Translations under genes and position numbers: made by a program
Notes under the pieces: model-generated
What the model was told of the DNA's origin: nothing
The model's database searches: none
The model's input: the letters and a program-made list of their open reading frames with translations, nothing else
From: Aralia elata
Lineage: Eukaryota > Streptophyta > Magnoliopsida > Apiales > Araliaceae
Direction of reading: 5' to 3'
DNA length: 64,000 nucleotides
Assembly (NCBI GenBank): GCA_034770075.1
Contig: CM068385.1
Location: forward strand, 44,724,721-44,788,720
In this document: piece after piece, positions 44,700-57,000 of the stretch
How the letters are laid out: each line of letters begins with the position of its first letter
Position numbering within the stretch: the first letter of the stretch is position 1

Positions 44700-46601
44700 A
44701 TGCCAAGGGGAAGGCCACGTAACCGACAGGTCGAAGAGTCAGAAAGTGAGGTTGGAGACCAAACCAACCCCATGAGAATGTTCGCGGAGATGCTGGCCGA
44801 GGCTATGCAATCCAGACCCCCACCTGTAGTGACTCAAGCAGCAGCTGAGCCAGCGCATCATCTGGCAAACTTTAAAGATTTCAAATTGGTCGGACCACCT
44901 GAGTTCAAGGGGACTCTTAACCCAATTGAAGCGCAGACCTGGATAGAAGAGATAGAGAAGGTCTTTGAGGTAGCACGGGTGGCAGAGGAACAGAAAACAA
45001 GTTTTGCCACTTTCATGCTAAAAGGAGAAGCCAACTATTGGTGGAAGGCCAATCGGGGCCGAGTTGAAGAAGGCACTGTCGCTTGGGATCGTTTTAAGGA
45101 AATGTTCTTGGAAAATTACTTTCCAGAGAGCATGAAGCAGGAGATGGAGATCAAGTTCCTGGAACTGAAACAAGGAAACATGTCTGTGGCTGAGTACGCG
45201 GCTAAGTTTAATGAGTTGGCACGGTTTGCAGCTCACCAAGTCAGCACCGAGGAAAGGAAAGCTCGCAGGTTTGAGCAGGGGTTGAAGCCATGGTTATACC
45301 GTTCTGTGGCTGTATTAAAAATCAGAACATTCGCAGAATTAATGGAGAGGGCAATCATTGCAGAGGAGGGTGGCAGTGAGGCCCTGGCCAAATACAATCA
45401 CGAGAAGAAGAAGGGACATGAGGGCCCTAAGGCAGGAAGCAGTGGGGGCAGTAACCCCAACAAACGGAAATGGAATGAAAGTCAATCTTTCGGGAGCAAT
45501 AAACCCGGAGGAAATCCGTCTGGAGGGGAGGCAAGGAAACCAGGCAGGTGCAGTAATTGTGGTAAGAACCACACGGGGGAGGAGTGTATGAAGGGAAAAA
45601 GCGTTTGCTACAAATGCGGGCAACCGGGGCACATGGCTCCCCAATGTCAGAACAAACCAAAGGGGGGATGTTATTCATGTGGAGCACCCGACCACCAAAT
45701 CAAGGACTGTCCGAAGAGGAAAGGTGACCTCGGAAGTGGCAACAGAAACAACAACAGCAACAGCGGGAACAATAACCGGCTGAGCTATGGGGCACCAGCC
45801 AGTCAAGCCAACAGGCCAACAGCCCGTACGTTCAATATGACAGTCCAGGATGCAATGGAATCCAAGGACGTGGTGTCAGGTATCATCCCAATCAACGATA
45901 TAAATGCATATGTGCTATTTGATTCGGGTGCCACTTGCTCTTTTGTTTCCGAAGAATTTACTAGACAATTAAATGTCCCTTGTGAAAAGTTAGAACACCC
46001 TATGAACGTAGAAGTAGCAAACAAAGAACTTATCCCCGTAGAATGCATTCATAGGAACTGTTGTGTTGAATTACGAGGATTTAAGCTCAAAGTGGATTTG
46101 ATACCAATTCGACTGGGAGAGTTCGATGTAATCTTGGGAATGGATTGGCTATCAACCCACGGAGCAGTTATTGACTGTAAGAGGAAATGTGTTCACCTGA
46201 AGACTCCTAACAAGTCAAAGGTGGTCTTTTACGGTAGTAAGTCACCAAGGAAATCTTGCTGTCTTACTATGATGCAAACGAGGAGATTACTTAAGAAAGG
46301 TTGCGTGTGCTATTTGGCCCATGTGATCGATACTCGCCAGGTCGGGGGTGAGATAAGCCAAATACCAGTCGTGAGGGATTTCCCCGATGTTTTTCCCGAA
46401 GAGCTTCCGGGACTGCCGCCGGACAGGGAAATCGAGTTCGTTATCGATTTGGCACCGGGAACCGCACCAATATCAAAGCCGCCGTATCGGATGGCACCTG
46501 TAGAAATGAAAGAGTTGATGGTGCAACTGCAGGAGCTGTTAGATAAAGGATATATCAGACCAAGTGTGTCCCCTTGGGGAGCGCGCCCGTTCTGTTTGTA
46601 A
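44700..46601 (+). CDS. gag: Gy-B Gag and protease (5' part of gag-pol, frameshifted)
   Basis: 633 codons from ATG 44700. Basic N-terminus; capsid about 60-200 (FKLVGPPEF, NYWWKANRG, EYAAKFNELARF); basic linker; three Cys clusters: CSNCGKNHTGEEC (284-296, shorter spacing), CYKCGQPGHMAPQC (303-316) and CYSCGAPDHQIKDC (324-337), the last two full CCHC knuckles. Protease about 390-490 with FDSGATCSF (DSG active site) and DVILGMDW. The start of RT follows (LDKGYIRPSVSPWG). The frame ends at TAA 46599 because of a 2-bp gain in GCGCGC at 46581-46586. Gag packages RNA; protease matures the particle. Confidence 0.93.
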   Translation: MPRGRPRNRQVEESESEVGDQTNPMRMFAEMLAEAMQSRPPPVVTQAAAEPAHHLANFKDFKLVGPPEFKGTLNPIEAQTWIEEIEKVFEVARVAEEQKTSFATFMLKGEANYWWKANRGRVEEGTVAWDRFKEMFLENYFPESMKQEMEIKFLELKQGNMSVAEYAAKFNELARFAAHQVSTEERKARRFEQGLKPWLYRSVAVLKIRTFAELMERAIIAEEGGSEALAKYNHEKKKGHEGPKAGSSGGSNPNKRKWNESQSFGSNKPGGNPSGGEARKPGRCSNCGKNHTGEECMKGKSVCYKCGQPGHMAPQCQNKPKGGCYSCGAPDHQIKDCPKRKGDLGSGNRNNNSNSGNNNRLSYGAPASQANRPTARTFNMTVQDAMESKDVVSGIIPINDINAYVLFDSGATCSFVSEEFTRQLNVPCEKLEHPMNVEVANKELIPVECIHRNCCVELRGFKLKVDLIPIRLGEFDVILGMDWLSTHGAVIDCKRKCVHLKTPNKSKVVFYGSKSPRKSCCLTMMQTRRLLKKGCVCYLAHVIDTRQVGGEISQIPVVRDFPDVFPEELPGLPPDREIEFVIDLAPGTAPISKPPYRMAPVEMKELMVQLQELLDKGYIRPSVSPWGARPFCL

Positions 46602-49261
46602 AGAAGAAAGACGGTTCAATGAGGCTTTGTATCGACTATCGGGAGTTGAACAAAGTTACTATTAAGAATAGGTATCCACTTCCTAGAATTGACGATCTGT
46701 TCGATCAACTTAAGGGAGCGAAGTACTTTTCAAAGATCGACTTAAGAACCGGCTATCACCAGCTGAAGGTGAGGCAGGAAGATATCCCAAAGACTGCATT
46801 CAGGACTCGTTATGGGCACTTCGAGTTCCTGGTAATGTCTTTTGGATTGACAAATGCACCAGCAGCATTTATGGATATGATGAACAGAGTGTTCAAGCAG
46901 TACTTGGATAAGTTCGTAGTCGTATTCATCGATGACATCTTGGTGTATTCGGGGACAGAGGAGGAGCATGCTGAACATTTGAAGATGGTATTAGAAGCTC
47001 TCAGGAAGGAGAAGTTGTATGCAAAGTTTTCTAAGTGCGAGTTTTGGTTGCAGAGAGTACAATTCCTGGGTCATGTCATAGACAAGAATGGTGTTTCGGT
47101 GGACCCAGCAAAAGTGGAAGCAGTTATCAACTGGGAACAGCCGAAGACGCCGACAGAGATCCGGAGTTTCTTGGGATTAGCGGGATACTATCGAAGATTC
47201 ATCCAGGATTTTTCCAAGATAGCATCGCCGTTGACCAATCTCACCAGGAAAACAGTCAAGTTTGTTTGGTCGGAGAAGTGTGAGGAGAGTTTCATGGAGT
47301 TGAAGAAGAGACTCAGCCAAGCACCAGTGTTGACCTTACCGGACAACACTGGGGGTTTCGTAGTGTATAGCGATGCATCACACAAGGGTCTTGGCTGTGT
47401 ACTGATGCAACACGGCAAGGTCGTGGCGTACGCATCGCGTCAGCTGAAGGATTATGAGAAGGGTTATCCGACTCATGACTTGGAGTTAGCAGCCGTAGTT
47501 TTTGCCTTGAAGATTTGGAGGCACTACCTATATGGGGAGAAGTGTGAGATATATACAGATCACAAAAGCCTGAAATATATCTTCACTCAAAAGGAGCTGA
47601 ACATGAGGCAGCGCCGGTGGTTAGAATTGATCAAAGACTACGACTGTGAAATTCTGTACCATCCGGGCAAAGAAAATGTAGTGGCTGATGCCTTAAGTAG
47701 GAAAGGCAAAGTGAAATTGATGCAGCTGACAGTCCAGGAGGAATTGGTACGAGACTTCGAACGTCTGGAGCTGGAAGTTAGGTATCCAATGGAGGTGGAT
47801 GAAAAGGTGTTCGCCGTGACGGTAGGTCCAACTCTATTGGATAAGATACAAGAGGCTCAAGAATTTGACGAGGAATGCATTGACATTAAGAAACAATTAT
47901 CGGAGGGAAAAGCCTCGAAGTATAAGGTTGACAGCACAGGATTGCTGAGATTCGAGGGAAGGATCTGGATACCCTATGTACCAGACTTAAGGGAAGAAAT
48001 TTTACAGGAGGCCCATAATACGAGATTTTCAGTGCATCCAGGTAGCACCAAGATGTATCAAGATCTTCGTCAACATTATTGGTGGCCGCATTTGAAAGGG
48101 GAAGTTGCAGAGTTCGTCAGCCGGTGTTTAACTTGTCAACGGATCAAGGCGGAGCACCAACGGCCGAGCGGATTGTTGCAACCCTTAGAGATTCCCGAAT
48201 GGAAGTGGGAACACATCACAATGGATTTTGTGGTGGGACTGCCAACAACGCAAAAGGGTCTAGACGCCATCTGGGTGATCGTAGATCGTTTGACCAAGTC
48301 TGCCCACTTTCTACCAATCAAGATCAGGTACAAATTGGAACAGCTGGCGAAACTTTATGTGAAAGAGATAGTATCACGACATGGAGTGCCAGTATCTATT
48401 GTGTCTGATAGGGATCCGCGCTTCACGTCGAATTTTTGGAGAAGTCTACAGGAAAGACTGGGAACACAGTTAAGAATGAGTACGGCATATCATCCCCAGA
48501 CTGATGGTCAGAGTGAGCGAACAATTCAAACCCTAGAGGATATGCTCCGAGCAGTTGTGATGGACTTAAGTGGTAGTCGGGACGATCATTTGCCACTAGT
48601 AGAGTTCGCCTATAACAATAGTTACCATGCCAGCATTGGTATGCCACCGTACGAGGCGTTGTATGGAAGGAAGTGTCGAACGCCGTTGTGTTGGGATGAA
48701 GTCGGGGAACGAAGATTGTTGGGGCCAGAGTTGGTACAACAAACCGTGGAAATTATTAAAGTAATAAGACAACGGTTAGTAGCAGCCCAGGATCGCCAAA
48801 AGAAGTACGCGGACTTACATCGCCAGAAACGAGACTTTGAAGTTGGTAGCTTTGTATTTCTGAAGGTATCTCCCTGGAAAGGGAAGATTCGTTTTGGGAA
48901 GAAGGGTAAATTAAGCCCTAGATTCATAGGACCGTTTGAGATTTTGAGGAGAATAGGCGAAGTGGCGTACGAGGTAGCGTTACCTCCTGAACTTGAGCAC
49001 ATCCACAACGTGTTCCACGTATCAGTGTTGCGTCCGTATAAGCCGGATTACAAACATGTTATCTCCTATGAACCAATTCAAGTCGAAAGAGATTTATCGT
49101 ACGAGGAGATTCCTGTTCAAATACTGGATAGAAAAGAGCAGAAGCTGAGGAATAAAATCATTCACTCGGTGAAAGTTCTCTGGAGAAATCACGCGGTAGA
49201 AGAGGCTACGTGGGAGCTCGAAGAGAAAATGAGAGCAAATTACCCCCAGTTATTCGAGTAA
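46574..49261 (+). CDS. pol: Gy-B RT, RNase H, integrase and chromodomain (3' part of gag-pol)
   Basis: The open frame continues gag-pol after the 2-bp shift; its ATG is not a natural start. RT: VFIDDILVYS at residues 116-126. RNase H: Asp267, Glu304, Asp329, Asp372 (YSDAS, DLELAA, YTDHKS, ADALS). Integrase: H481/H488 and C518/C521 zinc set; Asp551, Asp612, Glu648, giving D-D(35)E; GPF at 786-788. Chromodomain about 847-893 (ILDRKEQKL to WELEEKM), lacking part of the aromatic cage as in Tekay-type elements. All catalytic residues are present. The stop is TAA at 49259-49261, 10 bp before the pre-PPT hairpin. Confidence 0.94.
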   Translation: MGSAPVLFVKKKDGSMRLCIDYRELNKVTIKNRYPLPRIDDLFDQLKGAKYFSKIDLRTGYHQLKVRQEDIPKTAFRTRYGHFEFLVMSFGLTNAPAAFMDMMNRVFKQYLDKFVVVFIDDILVYSGTEEEHAEHLKMVLEALRKEKLYAKFSKCEFWLQRVQFLGHVIDKNGVSVDPAKVEAVINWEQPKTPTEIRSFLGLAGYYRRFIQDFSKIASPLTNLTRKTVKFVWSEKCEESFMELKKRLSQAPVLTLPDNTGGFVVYSDASHKGLGCVLMQHGKVVAYASRQLKDYEKGYPTHDLELAAVVFALKIWRHYLYGEKCEIYTDHKSLKYIFTQKELNMRQRRWLELIKDYDCEILYHPGKENVVADALSRKGKVKLMQLTVQEELVRDFERLELEVRYPMEVDEKVFAVTVGPTLLDKIQEAQEFDEECIDIKKQLSEGKASKYKVDSTGLLRFEGRIWIPYVPDLREEILQEAHNTRFSVHPGSTKMYQDLRQHYWWPHLKGEVAEFVSRCLTCQRIKAEHQRPSGLLQPLEIPEWKWEHITMDFVVGLPTTQKGLDAIWVIVDRLTKSAHFLPIKIRYKLEQLAKLYVKEIVSRHGVPVSIVSDRDPRFTSNFWRSLQERLGTQLRMSTAYHPQTDGQSERTIQTLEDMLRAVVMDLSGSRDDHLPLVEFAYNNSYHASIGMPPYEALYGRKCRTPLCWDEVGERRLLGPELVQQTVEIIKVIRQRLVAAQDRQKKYADLHRQKRDFEVGSFVFLKVSPWKGKIRFGKKGKLSPRFIGPFEILRRIGEVAYEVALPPELEHIHNVFHVSVLRPYKPDYKHVISYEPIQVERDLSYEEIPVQILDRKEQKLRNKIIHSVKVLWRNHAVEEATWELEEKMRANYPQLFE

Positions 49262-49270
49262 CCTTAGAGG

Positions 49271-49307
49271 AAATTCCGAGGACGGAATTTTTATAAGGGG
49301 GAGAGGA
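49271..49307 (+). promoter_or_regulatory. Gy-B pre-PPT hairpin and polypurine tract
   Basis: AAATTCC/GGAATTT stem with GAGGAC loop (49271-49290), then TATAAGGGGGAGAGGA up to the LTR. Confidence 0.9.
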
Positions 49308-52300
49308 TGTAATGTCCAGAAATTTTTAACACTATGTCGAATTTATTTTAATAAATAAATTCATTTCATTTAATTTTACCAATTTGATTGGATCCATGTA
49401 GAAATTTTTATTTAATTATATAATGCATGGTCCAATAATTTTCCCTGCCTTAAAGGGACTCATTGATAGGTTGAATAAATTAATGAGTTTAACCTTAGCA
49501 TTTAATTGGCAAGAAAACTAAGATAATTAAATAAATAATTCTGTCATTATCGGATTAAATAATTCGAATAAAGAATTATGGCTAAAACTAAATATTTAAA
49601 ATAAATAATTAATTGGTTTAGTTATTTATTTTAAAAATATTAGAATATTATGTGGTCCCTAACCTTTCAAATTGATTGGCCATTTCTTTATTTCTAATTT
49701 GGACCCAAAGTCTTTTTATTCCTATCGGGCTAGGTTTATCTTCCTTCTATTTTTCAAATTTGGGCCGCACCCATTTTTTATTTCATTCAAGCCCATTCCC
49801 TTATTTCTTTTCATTCCATGCCGGGTCGACCCATCCCATACCATTCCAGCTAACGGGTTGGGGCTAACCACGGGTTGAACCGTTTCCTATACAAATTGGG
49901 ACTAGTAGAGCTTCAGGCCAAATCAAACGAAATTGGGGAAAGAAATTGATCGCTGGAAATCTCGAGTAACCGAAGCAAGAAAGGGGGGAAGATCGGTCAA
50001 GAAGATCCAAGGTACCCTAGCCTCTCAAATCCAAGTCGACCTAAGCCCTAGCCCCTCCATCAGCCGCACCCAAACCTTCAACCAATCCATCAGTCGACAA
50101 GGGACAGGGAAGAGAAGCCGGCTACAGCTGGACAGCGCAAAAGGAGCCGGCGGCACGATTTGGAAACGGTGCAGCGACCAAGCGCAACGGACGGACCAAC
50201 GGTCCCTGAAATTCGGTGACGCGACCGGCGACAGTGCGCACGGCTCGAGAGCTGCCGGCGTCGTCAGTAGGCTGAATAGGTACAGTCGGCGGCGACTCTT
50301 TTCCTACCGTGGGTCATTGACCAAGCAAATAGGGTATTGCCCAAATAAAACCTCTACTATAAATTGGACCCCCAACACCCCAAAACTGCCAATTTCCTTG
50401 TTGTGAGTCCCAAATTAGAAAGGTATACAAATAATTTCAGAGCTGTTAATGTCCGATTGGGTTGAATATTGTGGAAGGAGAAGAAGAGTGGCAGCTCGAT
50501 CAAAACCAAGGTATCGAAATGGGTTGTGATAGCTTCCAGTTAGGTTCTGTATAATTTTCTTGCTATTTGTGCTGTGTTTAGTTTGTAGTATACGCTGTAT
50601 TGGGTTGTTCTGTATAACATTGTTGGATTTTGAGAAATCTGGGTATCATATTTGTTGTAGCATAAACTCTGTATTTGGGGCAATTGATTCTCTGTATTAA
50701 ATTAAATGACTCTTTGAAATTATTTGGGTTGCGTTGGGTTATCCTGGTTGAGGATACTGATCTTGACTTATGTTTGTTATTGTTTGGTTTAAACCTGGGA
50801 AATCCGTATGGTTTTGCTCTTGCTGGGTTGTTGTTTTGGGTGGGAATATATGTACTAAAGGACCAAACTAAGTTCCACTGGCTAAACTGTTATGTCGGCA
50901 AAATAGCTATAAGATCAAACCTTGTTATTCCTTTGATGTGTTAATTGCAGCGTGTATTGTGAGTCCCAAACGTAGGTATTGAGGGTGTTAGTGTGCTTTG
51001 AAAACAGGAAGGCAAAACTCTGCAAAATTTTTATGTTGGGTGACTGGGGATCAAACCCAGCTTTGGGTAGGGATTTGTTGGGCCAAATGGGTAACAACAA
51101 GATTTATGGTTATTTATTTATTTTCAATAAATAATAAGAGGAATAATAAGCATTAAATTATTAATAGCAAATAGTAACAAGGGCCAATGGGATAATTATT
51201 CATTATCTACCATTTAATAATTAATAAGATAGTAAGTCCTTAAATTATTATTTAGTTAACATTAAATAATAGTAAAGTTAACGAGATAATTATTGTTTAC
51301 CAATGAATAAAATTTGTAAAATAATTATTATTTTTCCAATAAATAATAAATAAAGATAATAAATATTTAATTATTATTTAATAATAATAATAATTAAATA
51401 TGAATAAGAGTTAATAAAATAATTTATTATTTAATAATAAATAAAGATAATAAATATTTAATTATTATCTAATAATAATAATAATTAGATATGAATAAAG
51501 TTAATAAAATAATTACTTATTATCTATTTATAGTAAATAAAGCTACTAAGTATTAAATTATTATTTAATAATAATAATTAGGTTATTGAATAAGAAGGAA
51601 ATTAACTACTTAATCATTAATGAAATAATGATTAAGTATAAGGGAGATTTATAAGCTAAATATTTAGCTGTGGCCCTTAATAAATAAAGATAATAAACAC
51701 TTAGCGATTATTAATATTAAATAATAATTAAGTGTGAAAATTTATACATTAAATAGGGTTGAATAAAGGACAAGTTCGACAGATATTAAAATTACCCCTA
51801 AGGTAATAGTAATTAAGAGTAAATCAACAAGAAACTGATCAATGGTTTTCCGTTATCTTTAAACCCAATAAATTTATTTTATAAGGATTGTTAAACCATA
51901 CCTAGATACAATTAAAGGTAATAATTGGAGTATTCAAATGATAAGTGACCCTGATTAATTATTATCTGTTTAAATAATAAATAGAGGTCATTAAATTTTT
52001 GTTAGCTGATGGCTAGGTAGTAATTAAGTTCGGTGAATTATTTATCTGCTAAATGGATAGCATAAGTGGGTATAATTACGCAATGCTAATGGATAAACCA
52101 ATTCTACCAACTGATAGGTTATCCACGGTCAAGTAATTAAAGCTAGAATTTATCCGTAGCTGAGCAAACAGGCAAGTCCTCTATCCCGAACTTTGATTTC
52201 TGCAAGTTCCTAACCCTAAACTTCTTACCTTATTGCAAGTTCTTCCTTACTCAACTTTTTACCTTGAGTAATACTTCTAAAACCTTATGCAGTATTTTAA

Positions 52301-53229
52301 TTCATGCAAAAAAAAAAGGTATATATTATTGCAAGTATTCTTTAAGCTTGAATTTTATTTCCAAGCATGCTTTAAGTGGTCTAATTACTTTCAAAGTTAT
52401 TCCACATCTATATATTATTGACATTCGTGCATTTTGAATTCGTATATTAAATTCAGAAATCTGCAAACCATTCATGGTTAAGTCTGAACCCTTGTTCGGT
52501 CAGACAATTATGTGAAATTTTATAAAAGCTATCCGAACCAATCAATGGTAAGGATTCTTAGACTGTATGAACACCCCTTTATTTATAGGGGAGTACCCCA
52601 CGTACCGTATATAAGGTACAAATAGCAGAATTAAATGTTATGCATATACATAGGGTACGCGAGGCTGATCCCCTCAAGTACGTTATTCTGTGGCCAGTAA
52701 CCAGAGGGTCAACCAGCTATTGACTCCTCTGGAAGTTATCGTTCAAAGTCTATTTGACTATCATTTGTTCTAAAAGCATTTAATGTTCTTGCTTCTGATG
52801 ATTCTATTGTTGAAATCCCTTTAATATCCCTTCATCATGATATATCTCTATTGTTGTACTTTAAACTTGCTGGGCAAACTCGTTGCTCATTCTTGCTATA
52901 TCATGACTTCATTGCAGCCAAACCCGAGACGTCAGGGAAGAACAAAGGGAAAGAAAAGATGAAATGATAGATTTCTCGTGGCAGACTTTAGATTTATGTG
53001 TTGGCTAATTTCTGTTAATGTAATTTAAACCTTGATAGCTATTTAGGGCATGTATTGTATAAATGTTTAAGGTTAATCGTATTCTGGGACTAGTAACACC
53101 TTGTAATGAACAACGTATGTTTATATATTCCGCACTTTTAGATATCATATGTTGTTAGAGGTGAATGTTTGTATTGGATCGTGATGACCAGATCCGGGTA
53201 TTTGGAGACCCGAATTTGGGGGCGTCACA
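49308..53229 (+). repeat. Gy-B 3' LTR
   Basis: Nearly identical to 39313-43237, same TG...CA ends. It is followed by the right target duplication ATAAC (53230-53234), after which the leader of Gy-A resumes. Confidence 0.96.
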
Positions 53230-53234
53230 ATAAC

Positions 53235-54063
53235 TCTTAGACTTAACCTTTCTTTCTTTCATTTCCTCCATCTATTCCTTATATCGGGCTCCAATTGATC
53301 CTCCTTAGGGATTTCCATTATCTCATCATTCAGTTCCATCTCTAGATACTTTTTCCAGATCAGACACTAAATCTACCCTTGGTTCATTTCTTATAATCTC
53401 TCCGTTGTCTCTCCTTTCTAATCATCAAAACAATCTAAATTGCCATCAGTCATCTCTTAATTTTTTTTTTGCATATAACATCATTCATCTCAATACTCTC
53501 AACTTTTGCTTAACAACTCTATATGAGTCCATTACCTTTGTCTCACCTAGCATTCCACAATAAAGCTTAATAACTTAACTAACACTTCAAAATATCGATA
53601 TATTCATTATTTATCGAATCAATGATTTCCTTCTTGCAAACCTTAACCCAACAGATTCTAAGGTACCCTCTTTTCATCACAAAGAAACTCCATACAACAT
53701 CACTCCAATATCTTATCTAATGAATAACCACAAAAATTGATCAATAGCCATAAAATTGATCAATAGCATCAAATGATTAATCTAATTACCTCGAATATCT
53801 ATAACTCCAGTTTACAATGGATCGTCCATACTTAATGGTCTTCACTTTACCATATTATCTCATCAATACACATTCCTCAAATTATCCACAAGCTTAATAA
53901 CACCAACGTATGATCCAAATCCTCAATTCTAAGATCATAATAAATTTCTACCCAAAAATAACTCTATATGAGTTTTATCCCCTTCTATTCCTCTACATTC
54001 TCTTAGGTTATAGCCTAAGGACTCTTTCTCCTAAGGGTTATAACCTATAGCTCTGATACAACC
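53235..54063 (-). other. Gy-A leader, LTR-proximal part and primer site
   Basis: Collinear with 1-665 of Gy-1 on the opposite strand; noncoding, with acidic and lysine-rich stretches interrupted by stops. The primer site at 54060-54049 reads TGTATCAGAGCT on the minus strand: one G fewer than the perfect match in Gy-B. AGGTTATAACC follows. Confidence 0.75.
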
Positions 54064-57000
54064 TGTGACACCCCCAAATCGGGGTTTCCTAACCTCGAAT
54101 TCGGTGTTCACGATACTCAACAACAAACATACTTTCTAACTAATGCGGAATAATAAACATACATTGTTTTTCAAAATAGTAATAAAGTCTTACAATCATG
54201 GTCCCAAGGTTCTTTAACCTTAACTTAAAACATACCCTCAATACAATAAGAGTTCACCTAGCCAAATAACATTTAAGATAAACTAGTACATAAGCCATAT
54301 CAGGCAACCACTCTTGCACCTTCCCTTTTCCTTTGTCCCCTTTAGACGTTTCTGCCTTAGCTGAAATAAAGATCATGATATAGCAAGGGTAAGTAACTAG
54401 TTTGCTTAGCAAGTTTATACACAAGGGAGATATATCATGAATATAAGGAAATTTCGCTTTCAATGTTCAACAACAGTATAAAATTGTGAAGAAACATGAA
54501 TTAATAGGCAACAGTTGAATATTCAAATAATTGAATTGCGATTACTAAGTGGTTGGAAATAACCATAGACATTTGCCAAGGTTCTCAGCATTTAAACTGG
54601 ACCTCTTAAAAGTTTTGGTAATCAAGGGGATCAGCCTGTCATACCCCGTGATTTATGCATAAACACTTAATAAACCAACATTGATATTATGCCTTAATCA
54701 AATTTATCCTTTTCTCAGCCAAGAGTTCTTACCATAACAATTTAATAAGAACAGCTTTTAAACTATCTTTGATTCAATAAATTTAGACATGATTGATCTA
54801 GCTGATACAAATAGCATAGATCTATCTTATAAACAGTTCATACTTGAAAGAACTTTAATCTAATTCACAGTTCAATAATAATAGAATAGGAATTCAATTG
54901 CACAAGGTGCGAATCTCAATAATCAATATAGACGTGAATAATCAACAATAATTATTCACTAACATGCTTCGAAAATAATAACTCGAGTTTGAGTTAGGGA
55001 ACTTGCCTGTCTGCTCAGCTATAAATAATTCTAGCTTTAACTAATTGGCCTTGAAGAACCTAACATTGATAACGTCGATCTACCAATTAGTACTGCGTAG
55101 TTGTATATCGATACGCTTACTTATGCTATTTATTTAACAATTAAGCAAATCATATAGCACACATAAGTTAATAAACTATCGTAAATCCTATAAGACACTT
55201 AATATTATTAATCCTGATAATATTTAATTCACCTCTTAGTATTATTAGTCCACTAATAACACTTTTATTCGTTTACTAATATTATTAACATCTTAATAAT
55301 ATTTTAATCATCCAATAATACTTTAATCTAATATTATTAATCTCTTAATAATATTTTAATTCTCATATCATTAATAATATTTTAATCTAATATTATTAGC
55401 CATTTTAATAATATCTTAATCATTTATTAATGCTTATAACAAATATTATTACCCATTCAATAATATTTCAAAAAAGTTTTAATCTTAATATTTCTTTGTT
55501 TACTTAAAAATATCGAATTCTTATATTACAAATATTATAGTAATATTTTAATAAGTTATTAGGCGAATAAACAATTTATTCTAATTGTTTTACCCTTTAT
55601 TAAACAACTCCTTTACTACCCATAAAAGTTCATAAATATTATTTCTCATTAAATATTACTAAAATACCCCTCAATAGTCAGAATATATAATATTAGGAGT
55701 ATCCAAGCTTAAAAATCACATTTTTCTTATTTATGACATCATTTAACCATTTATTTTCTTTTAACCATAACTATAACATTATTATGAAAAATAGCAAATA
55801 GCTTCTGAAAATTATTATCCTCTGGATCTGGATAGTATATGATCCAACAATGATTCACAAATTTTCCTGAAATTTTAGAAAGTGATTTACTATATTTAAA
55901 GTACTCAAAACCTCCGAATCTTGTTACATTTTTCATAAATCACGTTTTGCTCAGAAACTTCTGATATTTTCAGGATACACTCTCATAACCTATATAAACA
56001 TACTGTAAAATTTTCATATTTTTCCTAGGTATACACAGTGAGTAATCCGAGTAGGAATATTTAAGAGTCCTTCACGGTAAAGGCCATTACACAAAAACTA
56101 CATATCAAAACATGTTCATTCTTTTTCCTACTTGTAGATAATTCTTAAGGTACCTCTGTGATGTTTTCCAAATTTTTAAAAGATCCATAACTGGCCGAAA
56201 CAACCTTTGGAAAAACGAGGACAGCAAGCTTTTAGGGTTTTAAAGCTTTAAGTTTTATAGCTGGACTGTTTTGGGAAAATAGCCCCCAAGGCTTCAAAAA
56301 TTATTGGATTTGTGTTCTACCACTTGGGTTTACTAGCTAACTCATGTATCTAGCACCCTCCTTCGACGGATCACAAATCCAAGTTGTAGATCTCAAGTTA
56401 TGGGTGATCCAAGTGAAGAAAAGCTAGGGTTTTTACCCTTTAAGAACATAAGTTCCTTTTCTTCCTTTGAATCTCCATTCTAACACTCAAGAGGATTAGA
56501 TCTATACGTGAAGCATGAAGATCTAATGATTCTTGAGTCTTAGAACAAAATCTCTCAAAAACTATGAAAATAAAACAAAGTAAGAAAGAAGGAAATGGTT
56601 TAGGGTTTCACCTTGATCTTGTAGCTACTCTCCTTGATCTACCAAAGTATGTGATGAACTTGGGATGCATGAACTATGCTAATCTCACTATCTTTTCCTC
56701 TCTAAGCTCTTACTCTATGTTCTTGCTTGGGAGAAATGAAAGAAGGAGATGAAAAGAGGAAATGAACTTGAAATGAAATGAAAGGATAGAATACTTGCAA
56801 GTATAATGCTAAATTAGAATTCATGCTATTATCCCCCACATCTTTCTTGCCCCTTGGATATAAGAGTTCACCTTATCCCTTCCATTTAGCCTTAATCTTA
56901 TCTTTAAGTGTGCTAATTAGATTTTTCACCAATGGGAGCTTGACAACCTTGTCCTTTGTGTAAGAGTTACTAATATCTCCCATATCTTTGTTGTCCCTTG

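Larger units (their letters stand above)
39313..53229 (+). mobile_element. Gy-B: young full-length Ty3/gypsy chromovirus (Tekay/Del-like)
   Basis: Complete: LTR 3,925 bp, primer site, extra ORF, gag, pro, RT, RNase H, integrase, chromodomain, polypurine tract, LTR 3,922 bp. The target duplication ATAAC is perfect at 39308-39312 and 53230-53234. By eye the LTRs differ by two transitions (39468/49463 and 40242/50237) and five single-base homopolymer indels, which account exactly for the 3-bp length difference. It sits in the leader of Gy-A in opposite orientation. The only coding lesion seen is a 2-bp gain near 46581-46586. Confidence 0.96.

Noticed and set aside
46574..46601. Programmed frameshift between protease and RT in Gy-B
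   Set aside because: No slippery heptamer or following structure evident; the change is a dinucleotide gain in GCGCGC and related Gy-A and Gy-1 read through without it.
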